Shown here in pieces: positions 37,952-48,423 of a DNA stretch of 64,000 nucleotides. The notes beneath the pieces are model-generated. The model was not told the origin of the DNA and ran no database searches. It saw only the letters and a program-made list of their open reading frames with translations. Each line of letters begins with the position of its first letter. Positions within the stretch are counted from its first letter, which is position 1. Source of the stretch: Thalassocella blandensis (GTDB lineage Bacteria > Pseudomonadota > Gammaproteobacteria > Pseudomonadales > Cellvibrionaceae); the NCBI GenBank assembly GCA_902141825.1, contig CABFPG010000008.1, forward strand, positions 124,001 through 188,000. The letters run 5' to 3'. A program made the position numbers and the translations under genes.

Positions 37952-39223
37952 CTAGGCTAAAAACGTTGTTAATTCATTGATGGCAACGGTGTGCTGATCT
38001 TTTTCTTCACGTAAGTATTTAACAGCAACCACACCGGCTTTCACTTCTTGCGACCCTAAAATTAGGGCAATTTCGGCACCACTTTTATCAGCCTTTTTCA
38101 TTTGGCTCTTAAAACTGCCGCCACCGCAATGCATTTGTAAACGCAAAAACGGTAATTCCGTACGGAGCGTTTCACACAAAGTAAACGCGTCTTTTGTCTC
38201 GCCTTCGCCCACAACAAGATAGACATCGACCGTGCGATAAATTTCACTGGGTAAGGCTTTTAACTCTTTTAACAACAAAATTAAACGCTCTATCCCCATA
38301 CCAAAACCAATCGCTGGTGTCGGTTTGCCACCCAGTTGCTCGACTAAACCGTCGTATCGGCCGCCAGCACACACAGTCCCTTGAGCTCCAAGCTTATTTG
38401 TTACCCACTCAAAAACGGTACGACCGTAGTAATCCAGGCCACGCACCAGACGAGGGTTCACAACATATTTAATCCCCACTACATCCAGTAAACTTTTCAG
38501 TTCCTCAAAGTGCTGCCGGGATTCGTCATCAAGATAATCCAGCAAACTTGGGGCATCTTCTAGTAATTTTTGCGTGTTCTGATCTTTACTGTCTAAAACA
38601 CGCAGCGGATTACGATCGATTCTATTTTGACTGTCTTCATCCAAAGCTGAGCGATGCGCATTTAAAAACTCAACCAGTGCTGCCTTGTATTTTGTCCGCG
38701 CTGCATTGGTGCCCAGGCTGTTTATTTGCAGCTCTACCGCATCTTCGATACCAAGATCTCGCCACAATCTCGCTGTCAGCATCAAAATCTCAGCATCGAT
38801 ATCCGGCCCTTCAATTCCAAATACCTCAATACCGAATTGATGGAATTGACGCAACCGCCCTTTTTGAGGTTGCTCATAACGAAACATTGGACCGCAGTAC
38901 CAGAGTTTTTGTACAAGAGTTCCACGATCAAACAACAAACGATTTTGTTCACATGCCCTGACACAACTGGCTGTGCCTTCAGGACGCAGCGTAAGGCTCT
39001 CGTCATTGCGGTCGTTAAAGGTATACATTTCTTTTTCAACAATATCGGTAACTTCACCAATACCGCGCGCGAATAGCTCTGTTTTCTCCATAATGGGAAA
39101 ACGAATTTCCTGATAACCGAAACTCTGGAACAACTCACTAACGCGTGCTTCCACGTATTGCCATTCTGGAGATTCTGAAGGCGTTACGTCATTCATTCCT
39201 TTAATGGACTGTATATTTTTCAA
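37952..39223 (-). CDS. hisS: Histidine--tRNA ligase
   Basis: Charges tRNA-His. The start is TTG at 39223, with AGGG six bases upstream; the resulting [18 protein letters not shown] matches the family N-terminus. Class II motifs are visible: [39 protein letters not shown] (motif 2), [15 protein letters not shown] and [14 protein letters not shown] (motif 3). The C-terminal anticodon-binding domain follows. Length is 423 aa. Confidence 0.98.
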   Translation of the reverse strand: MKNIQSIKGMNDVTPSESPEWQYVEARVSELFQSFGYQEIRFPIMEKTELFARGIGEVTDIVEKEMYTFNDRNDESLTLRPEGTASCVRACEQNRLLFDRGTLVQKLWYCGPMFRYEQPQKGRLRQFHQFGIEVFGIEGPDIDAEILMLTARLWRDLGIEDAVELQINSLGTNAARTKYKAALVEFLNAHRSALDEDSQNRIDRNPLRVLDSKDQNTQKLLEDAPSLLDYLDDESRQHFEELKSLLDVVGIKYVVNPRLVRGLDYYGRTVFEWVTNKLGAQGTVCAGGRYDGLVEQLGGKPTPAIGFGMGIERLILLLKELKALPSEIYRTVDVYLVVGEGETKDAFTLCETLRTELPFLRLQMHCGGGSFKSQMKKADKSGAEIALILGSQEVKAGVVAVKYLREEKDQHTVAINELTTFLA

Positions 39224-39371
39224 TGTTTACCCTTGGTCTTTCGCAATGTGTAACTTTTATAATATCTTCGTTTTCTAATTTTAATAATTGTCTGCTTTTC
39301 GCAATAAACCCGTTTTCACTGCCGGAATCTATAATTTTACTCAACTGCTCCAAAGAACAGATTAATCCGGT

Positions 39372-40484
39372 TCATGCTTTGGCAATAATTTTTTCTTCCT
39401 CTGCAGCTTTTGCTGCTGCTTTGGCCCGAATCATTTGTTCAAGCTCATCAATCAGATTGTTTTGCTCCAGTTTGCTATTGGGTTCGCCATCTACATACAC
39501 TAAGTTTTTAGGTGTACCACCGGCTAGCCCTATATCAGCTTCTTTTGCCTCACCTGGACCGTTGACAACACAACCAATAACAGCAACGTCCATCGGCACT
39601 TTGATATCTTCCAGGCGCGTTTCCAGCTCATTCATGGTCTTGATAACATCAAAATTTTGACGTGAACAACTTGGGCAGGCGATAAAGTTAATGCCTTTGC
39701 TGCGCAATTTCAGACTCTTGAGAATATCCCAGCCCACTTTTACTTCTTCAACCGGGTCCGCTGCCAGTGAAATACGAATAGTATCGCCTATTCCTTCCAT
39801 GAGCAGCATGCCAAGGCCAACGGATGATTTTACTGTGCCGGCTCGCAAGCCTCCCGCTTCAGTAATTCCCAAATGCAAAGGCTGTTCTATTTGGGTCGCT
39901 AATTTTCGGTAAGCCCCTACCGCCATAAACACATCAGATGCTTTAACACTGACTTTAAAATCTTGAAAATTCAGTTTGTCGAGAATTTCGACATGTCGCA
40001 GTGCGGATTCGACTAAAGCATCCGGCGTCGGTTCGCCATATTTTTTCTGCAGATCTTTTTCCAGTGAACCGGCATTCACTCCAATTCGAATTGGAATATT
40101 CAAATCACGAGCCTTGTCTACAACCGCAACAATTCGCTTTTCGCGACCGATATTGCCCGGATTAATTCGCAAGCAATCCACACCCAAGTCAGCAACACGC
40201 AATGCAATTCGGTAATCAAAATGGATGTCGGCCACCAAGGGGATGTCAACGGCCTGGCGAATTTTACCGAATGCTTCAGCAGCGTCCATACTGGGCACAG
40301 AAACACGCACAATATCTGCCCCAGCGTCTTGTAGACGCTGAATCTGAGCCACAGTTGCAGGCACATCGCAGGTTTCAGTGTTCGTCATACTTTGCACACT
40401 GATTGGAGCATCACCACCCACAGCCACATTTCCCACCATGATCTGGCGGGACTTGCGACGCACAATTGGCGATTCAAAATGCAT
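39372..40484 (-). CDS. ispG: 4-hydroxy-3-methylbut-2-enyl diphosphate synthase (IspG/GcpE)
   Basis: Fe-S enzyme of the MEP isoprenoid pathway; converts methylerythritol cyclodiphosphate to HMBPP. The start is [20 protein letters not shown]. The TIM-barrel has [15 protein letters not shown] and RINPGNIG. The cluster-ligating cysteines are in [13 protein letters not shown] and [16 protein letters not shown]. Length (370 aa) is that of the short bacterial form. As a 4Fe-4S enzyme it depends on the Isc/Suf system encoded farther along. Confidence 0.98.
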   Translation of the reverse strand: MHFESPIVRRKSRQIMVGNVAVGGDAPISVQSMTNTETCDVPATVAQIQRLQDAGADIVRVSVPSMDAAEAFGKIRQAVDIPLVADIHFDYRIALRVADLGVDCLRINPGNIGREKRIVAVVDKARDLNIPIRIGVNAGSLEKDLQKKYGEPTPDALVESALRHVEILDKLNFQDFKVSVKASDVFMAVGAYRKLATQIEQPLHLGITEAGGLRAGTVKSSVGLGMLLMEGIGDTIRISLAADPVEEVKVGWDILKSLKLRSKGINFIACPSCSRQNFDVIKTMNELETRLEDIKVPMDVAVIGCVVNGPGEAKEADIGLAGGTPKNLVYVDGEPNSKLEQNNLIDELEQMIRAKAAAKAAEEEKIIAKA

Positions 40485-40525
40485 AGCTCACCTCGCTTCC
40501 ACTTCTCGTGAAAAGCTCTTTAATT

Positions 40526-41515
40526 TCAATTACTTAATGTCAACCGGAGTGTTTTTTGTGACCCGGAAGGCGCTGTGGACACCAATGCGCCATTTAAACT
40601 GACAGTTGCGGCACGCGCGTTGCCAAGCATCACCTTAAAAGGCGCCTGGCCAAAAATTTGCAGATTATCCTCTTTCGTCTGCAGTTGCGCAAATATAACA
40701 GTACCTTGCGCATCTTTAATCTCAACCCAGCAATCATCAGTAAAAGCCATAACAATGACATCTTCCCCTGCCGAAGATTCGCTAAGTGGATCATTTGAGA
40801 CAGGGGCTTGCGACACTTCACTCGTACCGGCTGTTACTGTGTTGGACGATATTGCTGAACCAGCGTCAGCGGCTAACGGATTATTTTCGACAATTTCAGG
40901 TGCGCCAGCCGTTTCAGTCTCGCTCTCCTGCTCCAACACCTGACTCTGTTCCAGTGATTCAGGCTTTTTTTCTACCGAGACCACAGTAGTAACTACAGGA
41001 GCAACTACAGGAGTTGGAACTGTTGCATCATCGCTTTGAGCGACCGGCTGCTGTTCGAGGGCTTCTGGTGCAGCGGGTTTTGACGACTCCGGTGCTTCAT
41101 CACCAGGTAGCAGCCACATCACGCCAATCCACACCACAAAAATGATCGCCGAGATCGCCGCTAATGGGATTTTACGAGGCTTCTCGCTCATCGAGAAACT
41201 TTCTCTGCCTGGAATTTTACCGGCAGGAATTTCGCTTTCGTCACCTTCCGGCCGACTGGCTTTATAGGTTTCAATAAATATTTGTGGGTCAACATTCAGG
41301 ATTTTTGCGTAGCGGCGAATATACCCCAACGCAAAGGTTTCTGTTCCCAGCGACTCAAAATCCTTTTGCTCTAATGCCTCCAACTTGCGCATGGCAATGT
41401 TGGTTTGCTGAGCAATTTCCTCCAAGCTAATTCCTTTGGATTCACGCAGTGTGCTCCAACTCGTCCCTTCAATGGCGTTCTGGCTAAGCGTCTCGTCTGG
41501 CTTCGTGTCAGTCAT
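40526..41515 (-). CDS. rodZ: Cytoskeleton protein RodZ
   Basis: Single-pass inner-membrane protein that links the MreB cytoskeleton to the cell-wall elongation machine. The N-terminal HTH (about residues 18-85, with LRESKGISLEEIAQQTNIAMRKLEALE) is followed by a basic segment, one membrane segment (AISAIIFVVWIGVMWLLP, near residue 125), a long Pro/Ala/Thr/Glu-rich periplasmic linker and a C-terminal DUF4115 beta-domain (CWVEIKDAQGTVIF). Length is 329 aa. It lies between ispG and pilF, the usual order. Confidence 0.95.
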   Translation of the reverse strand: MTDTKPDETLSQNAIEGTSWSTLRESKGISLEEIAQQTNIAMRKLEALEQKDFESLGTETFALGYIRRYAKILNVDPQIFIETYKASRPEGDESEIPAGKIPGRESFSMSEKPRKIPLAAISAIIFVVWIGVMWLLPGDEAPESSKPAAPEALEQQPVAQSDDATVPTPVVAPVVTTVVSVEKKPESLEQSQVLEQESETETAGAPEIVENNPLAADAGSAISSNTVTAGTSEVSQAPVSNDPLSESSAGEDVIVMAFTDDCWVEIKDAQGTVIFAQLQTKEDNLQIFGQAPFKVMLGNARAATVSLNGALVSTAPSGSQKTLRLTLSN

Positions 41516-41559
41516 ATTGTTAATAGCTTCTTACTTTTAAGGGTTAAGCTTGGAGGCAA

Positions 41560-42339
41560 TTATTTACGATTTTCGATCAGGTTTTTGTATTCGAGATATT
41601 CTTTGGAATATGGATGTAAATTTTTCAGCGCCAAGGCGTAGCTGGCTTCTTTGTCTTTATTTCCAAAAATGCGCTCGATACGAATTCCCAACCAAAGGCT
41701 ACGGGCTGACTGACGTGAATTTGCCGCATACACATCAAGGTATTTTTTAGCATTAGCGTAGTCGCGCTCTGCGAACGACATGTGAGCCAGCTCCAAAGCC
41801 GCCGGCGCATAACTGTTATTAAGATTTAACGCATACTCGTATGCGGCCTTTGCACGCGGTTCATCGCCGAGCTCTTGAGTACATAAGCCTAAATGGTATA
41901 AAGCATCTGATCGATTGGGGTACGCGATGTCTTTACCAGCCGACTCAAAATACTTCATGGCTTCATCACAGCGCCCCTGCTGCCTTAAAAATCGTCCGTA
42001 AGAAAGCTCAATACCCGCTCGTGAAAAGTCTGCTCGGGAACGCAATGCCTTTTTAAAACTGCTTTCTGCTAGTGCGGTTTCACCATTTAATTGATGCACT
42101 AATGCCATTCCCTGGTGAGCTTCAGCGGAATTGTCATCGAATTCCAGCGCTTTATTAAAAGCCCTTAAGGCGCTATCGCGCTTTTTTTGCTGCAGATACG
42201 CCATGCCCAATTTAACATTAGCCTCTAATGCCTTTTGCTTATCAACTTTGCGTTTCCCAATATCCCCGGTGGTCACGCAAGCAGTCACAAAAAATGCGAC
42301 CAGCATAAAACAAGTGAATTTCATCGTCTTGGCAAGCAT
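41560..42339 (-). CDS. pilF: Type IV pilus biogenesis lipoprotein PilF/PilW
   Basis: TPR lipoprotein that helps localise and assemble the PilQ secretin. The start is uncertain: ATG at 42339 or 42324 both open a lipoprotein signal ending at FVTAC. I give 42339 because of a GGGA eight bases before it. About six TPR units follow (for example KLGMAYLQQKKRDSALRAFNKALEFD and DALYHLGLCTQELGDEPRAKAAYEYAL). No other pilus gene is in the window; the position between rlmN and rodZ is conserved. Confidence 0.9.
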   Translation of the reverse strand: MLAKTMKFTCFMLVAFFVTACVTTGDIGKRKVDKQKALEANVKLGMAYLQQKKRDSALRAFNKALEFDDNSAEAHQGMALVHQLNGETALAESSFKKALRSRADFSRAGIELSYGRFLRQQGRCDEAMKYFESAGKDIAYPNRSDALYHLGLCTQELGDEPRAKAAYEYALNLNNSYAPAALELAHMSFAERDYANAKKYLDVYAANSRQSARSLWLGIRIERIFGNKDKEASYALALKNLHPYSKEYLEYKNLIENRK

Positions 42340-42399
42340 GTGCTGTATTCCCAATGGTTTAGTGTTCACAACTGTAGCGTATATTTTTTATCGTGATCG

Positions 42400-43593
42400 C
42401 TACTGAATCATTTTTACTGGTATTACATCACTATCAGAATTCATCAACGCAACGGTGTCAATTTTATAGCGTTGGCTGCGCTTTGTACGATCGTTCACCT
42501 GGCCGGCCAACTGCCCACACGCAGCATCAATATCATCGCCACGCGTCGTTCGAATAGTACAAATATGCCCCGCATCAATAAGTATTTTTTGAAATCGATG
42601 CATTGCATTGTTGCTAACACGTTTGTAGTTAGACAAATTGAATGGATTGAAAGGAATAAGATTAATTTTTACAGGGACGTCCTTTAACAACTCCGCCAGT
42701 TCATGAGCATGCTCAGGACGATCATTAACCTGATCAATCAATGTGTATTCGATAGTAATTTTCCGACGTACATCGGGCAGACCTTCAATATATCGCTTGG
42801 CCGAAGCCAGCAGTTCTGCAATAGGATATTTTTTGTTGATTGGAACCAGCTCATTGCGCAAAGCGTCATTCGGTGCATGCAATGAAATGGCCAAGCAAGC
42901 ATCAGTATACTGCCCCAAACGATCTAGTGCTGGTACCACTCCCGAAGTACTCAAGGTCACACGTCGTTTAGACAGACCGTAGCAATGATCATTCATCATC
43001 AGATTCATGGAATCCACTACATTATCAAAATTAAGCAGTGGCTCACCCATGCCCATCATTACGACGTTGGTGATTTTTCTCGGCCCATTTTCCTGTAGCT
43101 GGCCAAAGGATTTTGCTGCCTGCCACACCTGACCAATTATTTCTGCTGCAGTGAGATCGCGATTAAACCCCTGCTTGCCCGTAGCGCAGAAACTGCAATC
43201 GAGCGAGCAACCCACTTGCGAAGAAACACACAATGTTCCTCGATCGGACTCCGGGATGTAAACCGCCTCTATCGCATTGCCCCCGCCCACGCGAATAAGG
43301 AATTTACGAGTACCGTCACTGGAATCCCACTGTTTAATTACTTCGGGGGCATAAATCTCAGCAACGTCCGCCAGCTTGGTACGCAACGCTTTGCTGATAT
43401 TACTCATTTCACTAAAGTCAGTTACACCGAGCTGGTGTATCCATTTTAAAACCTGCGCGGCCCGGAATTTCTTTTCCCCCATAGAGACGAAAAAGTCTTC
43501 CAGTTTTTCCTGGCTCATTCCCATCAAGTTCACTTTCGTGACATCAGTGGTATTCACTGTTGGGGTTGGGTTCTTTTCTTGTTCAGGGCTCAC
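42400..43593 (-). CDS. rlmN: Dual-specificity RNA methyltransferase RlmN
   Basis: Radical-SAM enzyme that methylates C2 of A2503 in 23S rRNA and A37 in some tRNAs. The frame start is GTG at 43593; an ATG 23 codons in ([12 protein letters not shown]) is an alternative, since the first 20 residues are unlike the family. The radical-SAM CxxxCxxC is in [19 protein letters not shown]. The conserved segments [21 protein letters not shown] and the C-terminal catalytic Cys region [17 protein letters not shown] are present. Length is 397 aa. Confidence 0.96.
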   Translation of the reverse strand: MSPEQEKNPTPTVNTTDVTKVNLMGMSQEKLEDFFVSMGEKKFRAAQVLKWIHQLGVTDFSEMSNISKALRTKLADVAEIYAPEVIKQWDSSDGTRKFLIRVGGGNAIEAVYIPESDRGTLCVSSQVGCSLDCSFCATGKQGFNRDLTAAEIIGQVWQAAKSFGQLQENGPRKITNVVMMGMGEPLLNFDNVVDSMNLMMNDHCYGLSKRRVTLSTSGVVPALDRLGQYTDACLAISLHAPNDALRNELVPINKKYPIAELLASAKRYIEGLPDVRRKITIEYTLIDQVNDRPEHAHELAELLKDVPVKINLIPFNPFNLSNYKRVSNNAMHRFQKILIDAGHICTIRTTRGDDIDAACGQLAGQVNDRTKRSQRYKIDTVALMNSDSDVIPVKMIQ

Positions 43594-43658
43594 GCGCTTA
43601 CCTACTATCTAACTTTGCTTAATTCGTACTTAAAAATTGAAATGGACTCTTGCCCAAA

Positions 43659-44084
43659 TTAACGCGGACAGATCTCTGCATCTTCAAAAAAGTAAGAAAC
43701 TTCACGAGCTGCAGAAGTCAGAGAATCTGAACCATGGACAGAATTTCGACCTAATGATTCAGCAAAATCGCGTCGAATAGTACCTTCTGCCGCTTCTTCA
43801 GGATTAGTGGCTCCCATAATGTCACGGTTTAACGCAACTGCATTCTCACCTTCCAGCACTTGTACCATGACAGGACCGGATGTCATGAACTCTACTAACT
43901 CACCAAAAAACGGACGTTCTTTGTGCTCAGCATAAAAGCCTTCCGCCTGCGCTTGACTCATATGGATCATTTTCGCTGCTACAACTTTTAAACCAGCTTC
44001 TTCAAATCGCGCATAGACTTTACCAATCAGGTTACGCTCTACTGCATCTGGTTTAACTATTGAAAATGTACGCTCGATAGCCAT
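43659..44084 (-). CDS. ndk: Nucleoside diphosphate kinase
   Basis: Balances nucleoside triphosphate pools by gamma-phosphate transfer. The 141-residue protein starts [21 protein letters not shown] and has the phospho-histidine in [13 protein letters not shown] near residue 117. All family residues are visible. It is the most upstream gene of the der-to-ndk block on this strand. Confidence 0.99.
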   Translation of the reverse strand: MAIERTFSIVKPDAVERNLIGKVYARFEEAGLKVVAAKMIHMSQAQAEGFYAEHKERPFFGELVEFMTSGPVMVQVLEGENAVALNRDIMGATNPEEAAEGTIRRDFAESLGRNSVHGSDSLTSAAREVSYFFEDAEICPR

Positions 44085-44359
44085 TAACTATTTCTCCTAG
44101 GGCTAAATGTTTAGTTGTCGGGCATTCGCGAAAAACGCCCTTAAAAATCGCGCAATTATACGTGTTCTCAGCATAAAATAGTACGTAAATGCTTGAATTT
44201 TGTGGAAATAACGCGCGAAATGCACCGTTAAAGAACGACCGTTCTGCCCTGCGATCCAAAGCCGATTAAAATACGTAAAAAGATCATCAGAGTGACGCCA
44301 ATAACAATCGGCATCCGGCCATTTTTGACATACATAACGAACATTCAAGTGGTGAACTC

Positions 44360-44821
44360 ATGCGAAATTTGTTAATTGTTGCGCATCAACCTTCTCCTAA
44401 TACCAAAACTGTGGCTCAGCGCTTATATCAAGGAGCCAACAGTGAAGCCGATGGCGAGCTCGTGGTGACAATAAAGGCGCCTTTTTCAACGAAGGCAGAA
44501 GACATTCTGAGCGCTGATGGCGTAATTTTATTTACCACTGAAAACTTCGGTTACATGAGCGGCGCCATGAAGGATTTATTTGATCGTACCTATTACGAGG
44601 TAATCGATGCCAAAAGAGGCATGCCCTACGCATTAATCATACGCGCAGGCAAGGATGGCACAGGAACGAAACGTGCCTGCGAAGGCATCATTCAAGGTTT
44701 GGGCTGGAAAAAAATCGCCGAACCGTTAGTTTTACAAGGTGAGTTCAGGCCAGGCTTTATTGACGAAGCGCATCAATTTGCTGAAACTTTTGCTGCGGGA
44801 TTAACGAGCGGAATATTCTAA
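44360..44821 (+). CDS. Flavodoxin-fold NAD(P)H-dependent reductase-like protein
   Basis: A 153-residue cytoplasmic protein with the flavodoxin/FMN-reductase fold. It begins NLLIVAHQPSPNTKTVAQRL (first beta-strand and FMN phosphate loop). The segment VILFTTENFGYMSGAMKDLFDRTYYE is typical of NAD(P)H-dependent FMN reductases. Electron donor and substrate are unknown. It is divergent from ndk and about 270 bases before the glutathione peroxidase gene. Confidence 0.75.
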   Translation: MRNLLIVAHQPSPNTKTVAQRLYQGANSEADGELVVTIKAPFSTKAEDILSADGVILFTTENFGYMSGAMKDLFDRTYYEVIDAKRGMPYALIIRAGKDGTGTKRACEGIIQGLGWKKIAEPLVLQGEFRPGFIDEAHQFAETFAAGLTSGIF

Positions 44822-45091
44822 ACACCCAGAAAGCGCCCTCCGTTTGATTGGCGCAGATTGAACACATTAAGAATTCGCCGAAACTCAACAGGCAGAGCAA
44901 ACGTAGAGCAAACACTGAGCGAATACAGAAACCATAACTATATGGTCTACGTAAAATATATGATCTACACAAAAAATCCGCCTACAAGATTTTCTTCAAA
45001 AATCGTGAACAAGAGATCGACAAACATATAGACACTAAAAAACCATAGATAGAACAACCTGGGCACACACCATAAACACAAGGGCATTCAC

Positions 45092-45709
45092 ATGAGAAAA
45101 TTTAAGAATATATTAGTCAAGCTGGGGGTTTGCTTCGCGCTTGGCTCAACATTACAAGCTTACGCATCTGGTGCAGGCACTGCCGAGCTGCAAAACGCTG
45201 ACCAGGCCATCACAACCAGCAAAACTTCTGCCGCCTGTCCTGATTACCTGAACGTTGAATTTCGCAAATTGCACAGTGAAGATTCGGTAAATTTATGCAG
45301 CCTGTCAAAAGGCAAACCTATCGTCATTGTCAACACCGCTAGCCACTGCGGATTTACGCCTCAATTTAAAGAGCTGGAAGCGCTATACCAGCGCTATAAA
45401 GCGAATGGATTACAAGTTGTTGGCTTTGCCTCTAACGATTTTAACCAAGAGGACGCTAGCGAGAAAAAAGCTGCTGGGATCTGCTATAAAAACTATGGTG
45501 TGACATTCACCATGTTGGCCCCAACCAATGTTAAAGGAAAAGGTGCCAATCTGACTTTCCGTTATTTAAGCAGCAAAACCGAAGCGCCGGGCTGGAATTT
45601 TAATAAATATTTAATTGCTCCAGACAATGTTACGGTTAAACATTACGGCAGCAAAATAACACCATTAAATTCAGAACTGGAAACGGATGTAAAAAAATAC
45701 GTTTTCTAA
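45092..45709 (+). CDS. Exported glutathione peroxidase-family protein
   Basis: Thiol-dependent peroxidase of the GPx family, probably periplasmic. The first 26 residues (MRKFKNILVKLGVCFALGSTLQAYAS) form a signal peptide, unlike BtuE-type cytosolic enzymes. The peroxidatic Cys is in VNTASHCGFTPQFKELE. The other active-site positions are seen as FASNDFNQED and GWNFNKYLI (Trp, Asn). FNQED aligns where many homologues have FGGQEPG, and a second cysteine (GICYKNYG) may be the resolving one. Because glutathione is scarce in the periplasm, thioredoxin-like reductants are possible. It ends 15 bases from the convergent sufE. Confidence 0.88.
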   Translation: MRKFKNILVKLGVCFALGSTLQAYASGAGTAELQNADQAITTSKTSAACPDYLNVEFRKLHSEDSVNLCSLSKGKPIVIVNTASHCGFTPQFKELEALYQRYKANGLQVVGFASNDFNQEDASEKKAAGICYKNYGVTFTMLAPTNVKGKGANLTFRYLSSKTEAPGWNFNKYLIAPDNVTVKHYGSKITPLNSELETDVKKYVF

Positions 45710-45724
45710 TCCGCTATTGTGATA

Positions 45725-46150
45725 TCAGTGAGTCGTCGAGGCGATTGACTGTATCCTGCTGACCATCGCGCGCATGCCATTGCCGCGCGTTGGGCTCAAA
45801 TGCTTCATTAACCCAAGTGTTTCAAAATAATTTTCGATATCGTACTGCAATATTTCCTCTGGTGCTTTGCCATTATATGCAGCCAACACAACACCAAGCA
45901 GCCCCTTCACGATAAATGCGTCACTATCGACATCGAACCACAGTTTTCCTTCACGCATTTCGGAATCAATCCACACCTGACTTTGACACCCTCGCACCAA
46001 ATGCTGCTCATCCTTTTTTGCATCATCCATGGGCTGCAACTCTTTTCCCAAATCAATAATATATTTGTAGCGCTCTTCCCAGGAATCGAAAAAACCTAAA
46101 GTGTCGATAATGTCATCTGCGCTTATCGTTGTACCAAATGGATTTTGCAT
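45725..46150 (-). CDS. sufE: Cysteine desulfuration protein SufE
   Basis: Accepts persulfide sulfur from SufS and hands it to the SufBCD scaffold. The 141-residue protein has ITADD-like N-terminal sequence, the segment SWEERYKYIIDLGKELQP, and the active cysteine in HLVRGCQSQVWID near residue 55. Length and motifs are typical. It is the last gene of the Fe-S assembly operon, 48 bases after sufT. Confidence 0.95.
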   Translation of the reverse strand: MQNPFGTTISADDIIDTLGFFDSWEERYKYIIDLGKELQPMDDAKKDEQHLVRGCQSQVWIDSEMREGKLWFDVDSDAFIVKGLLGVVLAAYNGKAPEEILQYDIENYFETLGLMKHLSPTRGNGMRAMVSRIQSIASTTH

Positions 46151-46198
46151 AATACTTTGTAATCGAATTCTTTTGATGAATGTAATACATTAAGCCAA

Positions 46199-46735
46199 TT
46201 AGTAAAACATGCCCGTTTCAAGCTGAGCCTCTTCAGACATCATGTCACGATGCCAGGGAGGGTCAAACACAAGCTCTACCTGTACATCTTTTACATTTGG
46301 TACCAGCTTAACGCGATGCTTAACATCACCCACCAGAACCGGGCCCATGCCACAGCCCGGAGCCGTCAAGGTCATTTCAATTTGAACAAGCTTGCGGGTC
46401 TGATCGATATTCACAGAGTAAATCAATCCCAGACTTTTTAAATCAACCGGAATCTCAGGGTCATAGATTGTCTCCAGCGCTTGCCAGATTTGCGCCTCGT
46501 GGATTTGATCATCGTCGACAGCAGCAAATTCCAACTCGTACTTTTCCAAACCTAAAGCATCTGCATCGGTACCATCTACACGCAGCATATTCCCCTGATA
46601 AACTACAGTGTAATTGCCCCCTAAAGACTGGGTTATCGTCACGAAATTATGTGCAGGGATGGTAACCGGGTCTCCCACGGGCACCAGTCGAGCCGGACAA
46701 TCCCGCAACGTCGACACCATTCTTTGTTCAGACAT
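46199..46735 (-). CDS. sufT: Fe-S assembly factor SufT (MIP18/DUF59 family)
   Basis: Auxiliary protein for Fe-S cluster maturation. The 178-residue protein has an N-terminal region of about 75 residues and then a DUF59 domain with IYDPEIPVDLKSLGLIY, LTAPGCGMGPVLV and ELVFDPPWHRDMMSEEAQ, which are hallmarks of SufT. It lies between sufA and sufE within the operon. Confidence 0.94.
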   Translation of the reverse strand: MSEQRMVSTLRDCPARLVPVGDPVTIPAHNFVTITQSLGGNYTVVYQGNMLRVDGTDADALGLEKYELEFAAVDDDQIHEAQIWQALETIYDPEIPVDLKSLGLIYSVNIDQTRKLVQIEMTLTAPGCGMGPVLVGDVKHRVKLVPNVKDVQVELVFDPPWHRDMMSEEAQLETGMFY

Positions 46736-46785
46736 AAATATTACCTGTTAATACTCTCACTACCAAAAATTCAGCACGCAGATGG

Positions 46786-47139
46786 TCATTCAACGCTGAA
46801 AGATTCGCCACAGCCGCAAGCGTTTGTGACATTTGGATTGTTCAATACAAGATTTTTATTCAATCCTTCCTGTATGTAATCGATCTCCATCCCTCTTAAT
46901 GCATCGAGGTTATCTGGATCAATATATAACTTAACACCGTTATCCAGTGCCACCTGAATATCATCAGCAGCACCTTCAGCAACTTCGTCAATAACATATT
47001 TGTATCCAGTACAACCACTCACTTTGAGAGACAGACGAATGGCTTGCAAGCCAGTTTTTTTTAGCTGCTTTTGAAAGTGCTCGGCAGCTGCTGAAGACAC
47101 ACTTACGACTTGATTGATTTCAAAGGTTTCAACACTCAT
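46786..47139 (-). CDS. sufA: Fe-S cluster A-type carrier (SufA/IscA family)
   Basis: A-type carrier that moves clusters from the scaffold to apoproteins. The 117-residue protein has the three invariant cysteines in KVSGCTGYKYVID and NACGCGESFSVE. The name SufA is based on its position directly after sufS (4 bases); sequence alone does not separate it from IscA or ErpA. Confidence 0.93.
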   Translation of the reverse strand: MSVETFEINQVVSVSSAAAEHFQKQLKKTGLQAIRLSLKVSGCTGYKYVIDEVAEGAADDIQVALDNGVKLYIDPDNLDALRGMEIDYIQEGLNKNLVLNNPNVTNACGCGESFSVE

Positions 47140-47143
47140 GGCA

Positions 47144-48406
47144 TTACCTCAACAACTGTAAAACTTTTTGCAGCGCGTTAAAGAAACTGTCGACATCGGC
47201 TTTGGTGTTATACATCGAAAATGAAGCGCGTACGGTTCCAGGCAAACCCAAAGACTCCATTAATGGCTGAGCACAATGGTGGCCAGTTCTGACGGCTACA
47301 CCTTGCTGATCCAGTAACATACCAATATCGGCCGGGTGAGTACCGTCGACAACGAAACTGAAGATTCCAGCCGCATGTTCTGCCGTTCCCACACGTACCA
47401 GTCCATCAATGTTTTTCGCTTTTTCAATGGCATACGCCAGTAGCTCATGCTCATGCTGCACAATCGCCTTCCGATCAAGCGAGGTCAAATACACAATAGC
47501 GGCGGCCAGTCCAATAGCACCGGCAATATCAGGTGTACCGGCTTCAAACTTATAAGGCAGCTGATTGAACGTAGTGCCGGAAAAACTCACACGCTCTATC
47601 ATTTCACCACCAAAGTGGTAAGGCGGCATTGCATCCAACAGCTCTCGCCGTCCCCACAGAACACCAATGCCAGTCGGGCCATAAAGTTTGTGCCCGGAAA
47701 ACGCGTAGAAGTCGCACCCAAGGTCCTGTACATCTACGGGAAAATGAGCAACGGCCTGTGCACCATCCACCACCACGGTGATGTCGTATTGTTTAGCCAG
47801 AGCACAAATTTCTTTCACGGGGTTTACGGTGCCCAACGCATTAGAAACATGATTTAAGGATATTAATTTTACTCGGCTATCCAATAGGTCAGTGAACGCG
47901 TTTAAATCTATTTCACCACTAGTGGTCAACGGCAAAGGCACAACCTTCGCCTGCTTTTCCAATGCCAACATCTGCCAAGGTACGATGTCTGAGTGATGCT
48001 CTAACGTGGACACCAAAATAACATCCCCTGCTTGAATATTTTGGCGTCCCCAGGTAGCAGCGATTAAATTAATCGCTTCCGTTGTTCCTCGGGTCCAAAT
48101 AATTTGCTCTGCCGCGAGGCTATGAATAAAGGCCGAGACCGTTCGGCGTGCCTCTTCGAAAGCAGCTGTTGCCTTGTCACTTAAGTAGTGAGCACCACGA
48201 TGAACGTTGGAGTTATAACCGCGATAATAATCCACCAGTGCGTCGATAACCGCATTCGGCTTTTGAGTGGTCGCGGCATTATCGAGGTACACAAGTGGAT
48301 GGCCATTCACCTCTTGATGCAGCGCCGGAAAATCGGCACGAACTTTTTCCACATCGAAGCTACGCGGCTTGTCTACCTGGTTCGAAGTTACTGCAATTTC
48401 ATTCAT
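47144..48406 (-). CDS. sufS: Cysteine desulfurase SufS (type II)
   Basis: PLP enzyme that removes sulfur from cysteine and passes it to SufE. The ATG at 48406 (MNEIAVTSNQ) is preferred over an in-frame TTG seven codons upstream. PLP contacts and Lys lie in FYAFSGHKLYGPTGIGVLWG. The catalytic cysteine is in VAVRTGHHCAQPLMESLG, the short-loop arrangement of type II enzymes. The opening VYLDNAATTQKP is typical. The protein is 420 aa and 17 bases after sufD. Confidence 0.97.
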   Translation of the reverse strand: MNEIAVTSNQVDKPRSFDVEKVRADFPALHQEVNGHPLVYLDNAATTQKPNAVIDALVDYYRGYNSNVHRGAHYLSDKATAAFEEARRTVSAFIHSLAAEQIIWTRGTTEAINLIAATWGRQNIQAGDVILVSTLEHHSDIVPWQMLALEKQAKVVPLPLTTSGEIDLNAFTDLLDSRVKLISLNHVSNALGTVNPVKEICALAKQYDITVVVDGAQAVAHFPVDVQDLGCDFYAFSGHKLYGPTGIGVLWGRRELLDAMPPYHFGGEMIERVSFSGTTFNQLPYKFEAGTPDIAGAIGLAAAIVYLTSLDRKAIVQHEHELLAYAIEKAKNIDGLVRVGTAEHAAGIFSFVVDGTHPADIGMLLDQQGVAVRTGHHCAQPLMESLGLPGTVRASFSMYNTKADVDSFFNALQKVLQLLR

Positions 48407-48423
48407 AGTTTCTTCAATTTTTA

